Below, in pieces: positions 25,072-32,168 of a stretch of DNA of 64,000 bases. The notes under the pieces are model-generated. The model searched no databases and was not told the origin of the DNA. It was given only the letters and a program-made list of their open reading frames with translations. Made by a program: the position numbers and the translations under genes. Where the stretch lies: positions 1,116,001 to 1,180,000 of the forward strand of contig NZ_CP092462.1 of assembly GCF_022387135.1 (NCBI RefSeq). Reading direction: 5' to 3'. This DNA is from Comamonas sp. B21-038. GTDB lineage: Bacteria > Pseudomonadota > Gammaproteobacteria > Burkholderiales > Burkholderiaceae_C. Numbering within the stretch: position 1 is the stretch's first letter; every line of letters begins with the position of its first letter.

Positions 25072-26721
25072 TCAGTGGGCGCCGTGATGCGGAGCAGGCC
25101 GGGGTGCCACGGCTTCGGACTGCAAGTACCAGTTTTTACCTTGCTGAACAAGCCGGTAGCGAAAACCGCCGGCTTGCAGATAGCCCGGGTTGGGCAACCG
25201 GAACCTGCCATTCGACGCCCCGTCTACCTGCACCACCAGGATGCCGGCCCCCGTCGTTGGGGCGCCGCTGCCGCGCAGGTTGCGGATGTGCAAGGTGGTG
25301 GTTCCGCTGGTATCGCCCTGCACCTGCAGCCGTTCGGTGGCTGCATCACTGCCGCCCAGGGCCGTACCCAGGGCGAGGCTGCCCCCGTCGCCCCGGTAGT
25401 GGTGGCGCACCGTCAGCGTAGCGCTGGTGCCGCTGGCCCCGGTGGTGACGGTGCCCGCATGGGCCAGGCTGTTCAGGCGCGTGCTGTAGCCCTGGGTGTC
25501 CAGCGTGGCCCCGCGGGCAACGGTGTAGTCCGATGCATGGCTCAAGCCCGTGGCAGCGCCGGCACGCAGCACCCCGGCCTGGACGCGCGTCACACCCGTG
25601 TAATCGTTATCGCCCGTCAGCGTGGTCATGCCGGGCTGGTTGACCGATACCTCGCCCCTGCCGGGACCCGATAGTGAGGGCGCAAACACATAGCTGCCCG
25701 AGCTATCGTGATGGTCAAAGTGCACCGCCCCCAGCCCATCCGCACCAAACAACACCTGGGGCGTTAGCAACCGGCCCGGTGCGGTCGTGCCTTCCAGATG
25801 GATGGCTCCCCGGCCAGCCGGCCGGTGGCCCGGGTTGTGCGCCAGCCGCAGGGCCGTGCCCGCTTCCACCACGCCGCCTTGTCCAATGCGGAGCACCGCA
25901 GCGGCGGGGCCGCTGTCGGCCCCCACCGTCAGCTGCGTGCCCGCGGCCCATGCCGCGCCCGCGCCTTGCACAGAAAAATCACCAAAGCGCAGCCAGGCTT
26001 CGCTGCGGCAGTGGATGCGCCCGCCACGGCTGACCCGCACCGCCGATACCCCCTGGGTGCTGAAAAAACAGTAGCCGGCAGCCAGGGTTGAACCGGCGCC
26101 ATCGACGTCGACGCGGGCGGTGGCGCCTGGCAGCTCGGCGGTGCGGAGATGGTGGCTGCTGGAGACGGCCGCACCATCGAGCACCCGCAGCGTGCCCTGG
26201 CCCGCATCGCCCACCACCAATAAGCCCGCCCGCGCATCGCTATGCCAGGCCGATGCGCGGCCCGCCACGGTCACCAGGCCCTGGCTGCCGGCGCGGTGGC
26301 CGATGATGGCCTCGCGCGAGACAAGCTGGGCACCGCTGTGGATGTGCAGCGTGGCGCTGCCCACATCGCCCATCGTTATCAGAGGGGAATGCCATTGCGC
26401 CCCGGTGGCGAGGGTCGCGAGCCCGCTGCTGCCCGCCTGGGCGCCTACCACTGCCTCCCCGGTATGCAACACCCCCGCAGCCGAGTGCATCTGCAAGCTG
26501 CCGCTGCTGGTGTTGCCCACCACCAGCTGCTCGGCGTTGAAGGGGGCGCCCACGCTGCCCGCGCTGCCAATGGTGCCCACAAAGGCGGTTGGGCGGGTAT
26601 CGCCTGCCAGCACCAGCGCCTGGCCATGGGCAGTGCCCGGCTCCAGCAGCGGAATGAGCAGCTGAACGACCAGCAGTAACGCCCGTGGTGAGGGGTACAA
26701 AAGCGAAGGCATTGTGCGCAT
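25072..26721 (-). CDS. Autotransporter-passenger-like protein lacking barrel and sorting tail
   Basis: About 549 residues from ATG 26721 (or 26712); the frame continues to 26883, but a signal peptide starts at MPSLLYPSPRALLLVVQ. Repeats of the T5SS/PEP-CTERM-associated type (LVVGNTSSGSLQMHSAAGV, VVGAQAGSSGLATLATGA) give way to a passenger-associated beta-strand repeat (TLTGDNDYTGVTRVQAGVL). The stalk motif GILVVQVDGASNGRF ... NWYLQSE normally sits just before an autotransporter barrel. The protein then stops after about 13 residues (VAPRPAPHHGAH). It parallels the 27004, 30141 and 32169 proteins up to this point but has no membrane-anchoring end, so it may be secreted or be a truncated relic. 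Confidence 0.82.
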   Translation of the reverse strand: MRTMPSLLYPSPRALLLVVQLLIPLLEPGTAHGQALVLAGDTRPTAFVGTIGSAGSVGAPFNAEQLVVGNTSSGSLQMHSAAGVLHTGEAVVGAQAGSSGLATLATGAQWHSPLITMGDVGSATLHIHSGAQLVSREAIIGHRAGSQGLVTVAGRASAWHSDARAGLLVVGDAGQGTLRVLDGAAVSSSHHLRTAELPGATARVDVDGAGSTLAAGYCFFSTQGVSAVRVSRGGRIHCRSEAWLRFGDFSVQGAGAAWAAGTQLTVGADSGPAAAVLRIGQGGVVEAGTALRLAHNPGHRPAGRGAIHLEGTTAPGRLLTPQVLFGADGLGAVHFDHHDSSGSYVFAPSLSGPGRGEVSVNQPGMTTLTGDNDYTGVTRVQAGVLRAGAATGLSHASDYTVARGATLDTQGYSTRLNSLAHAGTVTTGASGTSATLTVRHHYRGDGGSLALGTALGGSDAATERLQVQGDTSGTTTLHIRNLRGSGAPTTGAGILVVQVDGASNGRFRLPNPGYLQAGGFRYRLVQQGKNWYLQSEAVAPRPAPHHGAH

Positions 26722-27003
26722 GCGTGGCGGGGGGGTTATGGCATCCGGATCGCTGCCTGGTGCAAGCAGCAGCCGTGCCAACCAAGGCACAGGCAAAGTG
26801 AAAAGGAAACGGCTGGCACCAGGCATTGAAGCGCAGAACCGTCCCCCGTGGTGCAACAGCCTGTTCAGCCATGCTGACGCCACAAAAAAAAGCGGGCTGC
26901 AGATGCAGCCAGCTTTTGTTGGGGGCCACCGGCCAGCGGGGCCATCGCCCCAGCTGGCCTGGCCCGCTATCGCGGTGATCAGATCACTGTCACCTTGGGT
27001 GGC

Positions 27004-28908
27004 TTACACCGCTTTGCGGCCGCGGCGCAGGCCCGCCACGCCGATAAGGGACGAGAGCGACACCATCCCCACCATGCCCAAACCGGGCACCGGCACCGCC
27101 CCGGCAAAGCCCACGGCGCCATCGTCTTTGAGGTCGTCCGCACCCAGCGTAGCCTCCAGCTGCGCCGAGGCATCGGCCGCAGGCGCTGCTGCCTCTGCAG
27201 CCGCCGCCGCGTTCGCGGTGCCCGCCTTCAATGCTGCCGGCTGGGCCTTTGCCACTGCGCCCTGGCCTGCTGCCAACGCGCAGCCCTGTGCCAGCGGGTC
27301 AGCTATGCAGGCAGCGCTGTCATCGGCCGCTGCCGCTTTGGCATTGGCGGGCGCCGATTGCAGGTACCAGTTGCGGCCGACCTTGTGCAAGGTATAGCGG
27401 TAAGCGCCTGCCTGGATATAGCCAGGTGCCGGGAGGGTGAACTGGCCGTTGGATTCCCAGCCCACTTGCACGACCAAAATGCCATTGCCGGTCGTTTGGG
27501 CGCCGGTGCCGCCTAGATTGCGGATATTGAGGGTGGACGAGCCATTGGTGCTTCTGTTAACTATCAGCTTTTGTGTTGGAGAATTATTGCCACCCAATGC
27601 CGCATTCATGTGAATCGTGCTCGCCAGGCCCGAATAGTCATAGGTTGTGGTAACTGTGGCGTTGGTATCACCTGCTCCGATGATTAAATTGCCAGCATTG
27701 GTTAGATTATATAACGTAGAGCTGTGGCGATTGATATCAAGTGTGCCTCTGGGGCTTATAGAATAGCCAGAAGTGCTGGATAGTGCGGTGGCTGATCCTG
27801 CTCGCAGTACTCCAGCCTGAATACTCGTGTGGCCTGTATAAGCATTGTTGCCCATCATGACTGTGGTGCCAGTGCCGAGAATATTAACATTGCCCCCGCC
27901 AGAAATGGATGGGGAGAACTGATAATTCCCAGTGCTGTCAGTATGTTTGAAGTTGATCGTGTTGTAGCCGCTGACTCCAAATAGCACATTTTGGGTAAGC
28001 AATACACCGGGTGCACGCGAACCTTCAATATTTAAGGTTCCACTTCCACCACGGTTATTGCTATCTGCTGCTAGTCTTAAATTACCGGCTAATTCCACAG
28101 TACTTCCTTCTCCAACGCTGAGTGTGCCTTTGGTAGGTATTTGGCTGCGGCCAATGTCGAGGTGGGTGTTTACCTTCCACTTGGAACCAATTCCACTAAG
28201 AGATACGCTGCCCCAGGCTAAATAGGTGTTGCGATTGCAATTTAGTTGCCCGCCATTGGTAATCGTTATATGGCTGGGAGCTGCCATTCCGAAGTAGCAC
28301 CATGCATTAGCGCTGAGCGACGAGTTAGCACCATCAATGTCAATGGTGGAAGAGCTGCCGAGATCATAAGAAGTATAAATATCGCTGGAGGTGGATACTG
28401 TACCTCCATTAAGAATTCTCAATGTACCTGCTCCCCCGCCGGAACCTATCCAGAAATCGCTGTTGGATTCAGGTGGAATACTCCACGCGGATCCTGGCCC
28501 ATCCACGGTTGCAATTCCAACCCCACCCATCAACTGCCCTAGAAAGGTGTGATCAGAGGTTATTTTCCCCCCGTTGGTGACATTAAAAACTGCGGTGCCT
28601 GCCCGGCCGACATATAACGGTCCTGTATTCCATTGGCCACCTGACGATACATTAACAGTCCCAGTACTTCCTGCAGATCGCGCGATTTCAGATGCTTGCC
28701 TTCTATTGGAAAAAGTGTCGGACACGATATCCAGGGATCCCTCTCCCAAATCTCCAATGAACACCTTGGCATTGAAATCTTGCCCGCCTCTAAAGTCTCC
28801 CGTGGGAACCGTGTCCCCCGTGAAGTGAGCACTCTGCGCATTGGCGCTGCCGGCCATCAACCAGCAAGCGAGCAGGATAGGTGTTGGGGTGAATAGGTAA
28901 TTTCTCAT
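27004..28908 (-). CDS. Autotransporter-passenger-like protein with IPTL-type sorting tail
   Basis: 634 residues, signal peptide 1-24 (ending GSANA). Residues 25 to about 535 are a predicted beta-helix: T5SS/PEP-CTERM-associated repeats (VNVSSGGQWNTGPLYVGRAG, FLGQLMGGVGIATVDGPGS), a passenger-associated repeat (MMGNNAYTGHTSIQAGVLR) and the stalk GILVVQVGWESNGQF ... NWYLQS. In place of a beta-barrel there is an Ala/Glu linker and the tail VPVPGLGMVGMVSLSSLIGV with RRGRKAV. DNA from about 27540 to 28900 is clearly more AT-rich than the tail-coding part and the sister genes, suggesting a recombined or acquired passenger. Weak ribosome site; a leader hairpin lies just upstream. Confidence 0.88.
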   Translation of the reverse strand: MRNYLFTPTPILLACWLMAGSANAQSAHFTGDTVPTGDFRGGQDFNAKVFIGDLGEGSLDIVSDTFSNRRQASEIARSAGSTGTVNVSSGGQWNTGPLYVGRAGTAVFNVTNGGKITSDHTFLGQLMGGVGIATVDGPGSAWSIPPESNSDFWIGSGGGAGTLRILNGGTVSTSSDIYTSYDLGSSSTIDIDGANSSLSANAWCYFGMAAPSHITITNGGQLNCNRNTYLAWGSVSLSGIGSKWKVNTHLDIGRSQIPTKGTLSVGEGSTVELAGNLRLAADSNNRGGSGTLNIEGSRAPGVLLTQNVLFGVSGYNTINFKHTDSTGNYQFSPSISGGGNVNILGTGTTVMMGNNAYTGHTSIQAGVLRAGSATALSSTSGYSISPRGTLDINRHSSTLYNLTNAGNLIIGAGDTNATVTTTYDYSGLASTIHMNAALGGNNSPTQKLIVNRSTNGSSTLNIRNLGGTGAQTTGNGILVVQVGWESNGQFTLPAPGYIQAGAYRYTLHKVGRNWYLQSAPANAKAAAADDSAACIADPLAQGCALAAGQGAVAKAQPAALKAGTANAAAAAEAAAPAADASAQLEATLGADDLKDDGAVGFAGAVPVPGLGMVGMVSLSSLIGVAGLRRGRKAV

Positions 28909-28929
28909 CGTATTTAATTTGAATGTTGT

Positions 28930-28984
28930 AAAAAGCTATCGATGCATTTGACATAGCCCTTGATATAAGGGGTTTTGTTGCATC
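28930..28984 (-). promoter_or_regulatory. Leader hairpin of the 27004-28908 gene
   Basis: On the minus strand, an outer GATGCA / TGCATC pairing encloses an inner CCCTT-ATATC-AAGGG stem, followed by GATAGCTTTTTACAAC about 20 nt before the ATG. The same 3' element (ATAGC, T-run, ACAAC) occurs in the leaders of the 30141-32057 and 32169-34295 genes. Candidate attenuator. Confidence 0.5.
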
Positions 28985-29184
28985 TCAAATGTGAATAAAC
29001 CGATTTAGCGGAGATATCTAAAAAAGGACTCCACTGGCAAGGCATATTGGATAACACTACGCATTCAGCATGTAGGTCAAAGAACCTCGATCTCGGCAAA
29101 GCGTCGCGGGAATCTGTTTTTCTAGGACAGTTGCTGAAGGTGGTTCGATAAGCTCAGTCCAATGATCTATCGAGTAGTTATAGA

Positions 29185-29216
29185 AAGTTAAGATAAATTT
29201 ATAAATAACTTAACTT
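29185..29216. repeat. AT-rich inverted repeat
   Basis: AAGTTAAG and CTTAACTT arms separated by 16 bp of A/T-only sequence; may form a cruciform or bind a regulator. Confidence 0.5.
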
Positions 29217-29330
29217 CGAGCCTCTCCTTAGGTGCACTGCACCGACCATCACCGCCTTTTCCCTCACATCCACATATTTGTTTTTCATCATAAAAGTTCT
29301 ATTTCTTGAATGGAAATATAGATATGTTTG

Positions 29331-29365
29331 ATGCATGTCATGCACATTTCTATGCAAGTCATGCA
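29331..29365. repeat. Paired 14-bp direct repeats
   Basis: ATGCATGTCATGCA and ATGCAAGTCATGCA, one mismatch, start-to-start distance 21 bp, that is two helical turns, so both face the same side of the DNA. Suits a cooperative regulator. Confidence 0.45.
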
Positions 29366-29801
29366 TGGGGACAAAGATTAACACTCGTTATTGATAAAAA
29401 TTATAAATTTTACTAATTTGATGGACTAATGCGCAGTGCAGAGATAGGCGGTTCTGGTGCTAATAAGGAGTGCAAATCAAATGATTCAATATTGATCAAT
29501 TGATGGGTGTCAATGGATATGGCTTGGCGCGTGTAGGGGCCCTCTGTAGAGGGTATTGCTGGAATCGTTGGTTCGGCGTTGCAAAGAATTTGCTACGTCT
29601 GCAGCCAGGAATGTGTGATTAACCGAGGGGGAGCGGCGCGAATTACTTACATCTCTGCAAAAGGCTGTAACCGCGTCAACCTAGTGCATGGGGCATGGCC
29701 GCAACAGCCGGGGTGCTTGCTGTTTGGAAAGTGCGATAAATGGTCGGTGCGCCAAAGCCTGAACTGCAGTGCAGAGACTGGGTCTGCCTTGCGCTCATGC
29801 T

Positions 29802-30011
29802 TGCCCTTGCACTCACCCTTGAAGTCACCCTCACCCTTGCAGTCACCCTCACCCTAGCCCTCTCCCGCTCGCGGGAGAGGGGAGAAAACCAACCCCCTTC
29901 CCCAAAACTCCCTCTCCCGCTTGCGGGAGAGGGCGGGGGTGAGGGTAAAAAACCAGCCCAGATCTCCCCCAAACTCCCTCTCCCGCTGGCGGGAGAGGGC
30001 AGGGGTGAGGG
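29802..30011. repeat. 18-bp tandem repeats and three REP-like palindromes
   Basis: CACCCTTGAAGTCACCCT-type units repeat at about 29802-29855. Then three copies of CCCTCTCCCGC-NN-GCGGGAGAGGG occur at about 29857-29884, 29908-29944 and 29974-30011, two of them extended by GGGGTGAGGG. The pattern matches extragenic palindromes widespread in proteobacteria. Confidence 0.8.
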
Positions 30012-30030
30012 TGGACATCAAGGCGCAAGC

Positions 30031-30059
30031 AAAAGAAAAGCCCCGTATCCAACGGGGCT
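30031..30059 (-). terminator. Terminator of the 30141-32057 gene
   Basis: AGCCCCG / CGGGGCT stem with A-rich plus-strand flank (minus-strand U-tract), 80 nt past the stop. Confidence 0.75.
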
Positions 30060-30140
30060 CAAAAGCGGGCTATAGAGGCTGGCTATATACCAGCCAGCCA
30101 CCAGCGCCAGGGCGGTTCAGTGACGAAGCCACCGCAGCGG

Positions 30141-32057
30141 TTACACCGGTGTGCGATCCTTGCGCACGCGGCGCAGGCCCAACAGGCTGAGGATCGACGC
30201 CATCGCCATCAGACCTGCGGCGCCCATCGTCGGCACCTTGTGCGGTACGGCGCCACCGCCGTTGTCACCACCGCCGTTGTCGCCGCCACCGCCTTCTCTG
30301 CCTTCTACGGCTTTGATAAGCACCTCCGCAGCGGGGCCGGTGACGGTGTAGGCATCGGCCACGGTGGGTGGGGCAATGGCGAGCACCGCCGTTACATCGG
30401 CACCCTCGCTGGCGGCGGCGGTGATCGTGCACGATGCCTCGGTGGCATTGGCCGGCACGGTGATCGGCGAGCTGCAGGTCGTCGTGTAACGCGGGTGGGT
30501 GGCAGGCAAGGTCAGGTTGATGGGCAGGTCGGCCGTGGCGGCCGCGCTCAGCGACACCTTGCAGGTAGCCACCAGGCCCTCTGCACCGTTCAGCTCGGAA
30601 GGGTCACAGACGACGCTGGCGGCCGGTGCGGCGGCTTCGAGCTGCTCCTCCGACTGCAAGTACCAGTTGTTGCCCACCTTGGCCAGGCTGTAGCGGAAGC
30701 CGCCCGCCTGGATATAGCCAGGCTCGGGCAGCTCAAAGTCGCCAAATGACGTGCCCGCCACCTGCACCACCAAGATGCCATTGCCGGTGGTCTGTGCGCC
30801 CGCGCCTCCCAGGTTGGTGATGTTCAACGTCGTCACGCCCATCGCATTGCCGTTGACGATCAGCTTTTGCGACGCAGCGCTGCTGTCGCCCAGCACGGTG
30901 TTCAGCGCCATGCTGCCGCCGTGCCCATAGTAGTCGCCGCTGATGGTCAAGTTGCTGCTGGTGCCGCCCGCCAGCATCGTCACCGCCCCTGCGGTATGCA
31001 GGCTGCTCAGGGTAGGGCTGAAGCTGCCCGTATCGAGCGTGCCCAGGTTGCCAATAGAAAACCCGGAACTGCTGCTCAGCGCCGTGGCTGATCCGGCGCG
31101 CAAGGTGCTCTCGGTCACGCTGGTGGGGCCTGTGTAGCTGTTATTGCCGGTCAGGGTGGTTGTACCACCGCCCCGCACATAGACCCTGCCCGGGCCTGTC
31201 ATCGGCGTCGCAAATTGGTAGTTGCCGGATGTGTCACTGTGGTTGAAATTGATGACGCCTGCTTCATTCGGACTAAATACCAGGCTGGCTGCGGTCAGCG
31301 CGCCGGGTGTGGTACTGCCTTCAATATTGACGGTGGCGCTGATTGTTCCGTCGTCGAAACTTGGCAGCAGCATTGTGCCGCCAATCTCTACCGCGCTGCC
31401 ATCTCCAATATTCAGAGTGGGGTGCATATCGTAGCTGCCGGCCACATACATATCTGTGCCCATCACCCATTTCGAGCCAGCACCGCTCAACGTTACGCTG
31501 CCATAACCCATAACACCATGCTCGCCGCAGCGGACCACACCGCCATTGGTAATGCGCATGGCGGTAGTGTTCGATCCACCTATGGCACAATGCCCGTCGT
31601 TAGACAGGATGGAGTTAGCGCCATCTACTTCGATCAATGAATTACGATCAAGGTAATTTGGCATCGTAAGAGCCTTGTTGTTAGACACAGAGCCGCCGTT
31701 GGTAATCCTTAAAGTAGCCGAATTCCCTTCCTGGCCAACTATCAGGCTGTGGTCAAAAACGGGCGATGAAATGATCCAGGAAGACCCCGGTCCATCGACC
31801 GTCGCCGTTCCATTTCCGCCGGAAGCCAGACCCAAAAACACTTCGGCGGATGTCAGCTTGCCGCCACCGCGCACAGCCAAGGCCCCCGCGCTGGTGTTGC
31901 CCACAACGATGCGGGCCGTGTCATAGCTGGCACCCATCTCGCCAGCCGGCGTGGAATCACCGGTGATCGAGATGGTTTGCGCCTGCGCCAAACCAGCGAT
32001 AAAACAAGAAACAAGCAGCGCGCAAGGGCGCAGAGGGAGGATCGCCTTTTTCATCAT
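30141..32057 (-). CDS. Autotransporter-passenger-like protein with Cys-module, GGGDN linker and IPTL-type tail
   Basis: 638 residues; signal peptide 1-27 (ending LAQAQ). The passenger region carries T5SS/PEP-CTERM-associated repeats (IVVGNTSAGALAVRGGG, VFLGLASGGNGTATVDGPGS), a passenger repeat (TLTGNNSYTGPTSVTESTL) and the stalk GILVVQVAGTSFGDFEL ... NWYLQSEE to about residue 470. A Cys-bearing beta module (VVCDPSELNGAEGLVATCKV, YTTTCSSPITV, ASCTITA) follows at about 485-575, nearly the same as in the 32169 and 35653 proteins. A Gly/Asp/Asn linker leads to the tail KVPTMGAAGLMAMASILSLL and RRVRKDRTPV. Two adjacent ATGs (32057, 32054) are both usable. A hairpin and T-run lie immediately upstream. 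Confidence 0.9.
   Translation of the reverse strand: MMKKAILPLRPCALLVSCFIAGLAQAQTISITGDSTPAGEMGASYDTARIVVGNTSAGALAVRGGGKLTSAEVFLGLASGGNGTATVDGPGSSWIISSPVFDHSLIVGQEGNSATLRITNGGSVSNNKALTMPNYLDRNSLIEVDGANSILSNDGHCAIGGSNTTAMRITNGGVVRCGEHGVMGYGSVTLSGAGSKWVMGTDMYVAGSYDMHPTLNIGDGSAVEIGGTMLLPSFDDGTISATVNIEGSTTPGALTAASLVFSPNEAGVINFNHSDTSGNYQFATPMTGPGRVYVRGGGTTTLTGNNSYTGPTSVTESTLRAGSATALSSSSGFSIGNLGTLDTGSFSPTLSSLHTAGAVTMLAGGTSSNLTISGDYYGHGGSMALNTVLGDSSAASQKLIVNGNAMGVTTLNITNLGGAGAQTTGNGILVVQVAGTSFGDFELPEPGYIQAGGFRYSLAKVGNNWYLQSEEQLEAAAPAASVVCDPSELNGAEGLVATCKVSLSAAATADLPINLTLPATHPRYTTTCSSPITVPANATEASCTITAAASEGADVTAVLAIAPPTVADAYTVTGPAAEVLIKAVEGREGGGGDNGGGDNGGGAVPHKVPTMGAAGLMAMASILSLLGLRRVRKDRTPV
30251..30295 (-). 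repeat. 15-bp repeats encoding a GGGDN linker (short allele)
   Basis: In-frame repeats coding for GGGGDNGGGDNGGG between the Cys module and the sorting tail. The homologous tract at 32317-32383 is longer, showing that the linker changes by whole 15-bp units. Confidence 0.65.
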
Positions 32058-32077
32058 TGGTACGTTTTAAAGGTTGT

Positions 32078-32124
32078 AAAAAGCTATCCGGTGCGAGGCT
32101 TGTGCCTTCTGTGCACCGGATAGC
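32078..32124 (-). promoter_or_regulatory. Hairpin and T-tract ahead of the 30141-32057 gene
   Basis: Minus strand: perfect 12-bp stem GCTATCCGGTGC / GCACCGGATAGC capped by an inner AGGC-ACAA-GCCT stem, then TTTTT, ending about 20 nt before the ATG. It can terminate the upstream 32169-34295 transcript, yet it leaves no room for a promoter before this gene, so it must be read through or act as an attenuator. Confidence 0.65.
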
Positions 32125-32168
32125 AGGGCTCTTCTGGAGGGAGGAGAGAGGGAGGTGAACAGAGGCCT

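Larger units (their letters stand above)
28909..30140. other. 1.2-kb AT-rich intergenic region with leader hairpin, palindromes and REP-like repeats
   Basis: No convincing gene. From low to high coordinates: the hairpin leader of the 27004-28908 gene, AT-rich DNA to about 29560, a long inverted repeat (29185-29216), paired direct repeats (29331-29365), 18-bp tandem repeats and three palindromic REP-like units (29802-30011), and the terminator of the next gene (30031-30059). A TTCGATAAGCTCAGTCC stretch at about 29145-29161 resembles a widespread proteobacterial intergenic repeat. Confidence 0.5.
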
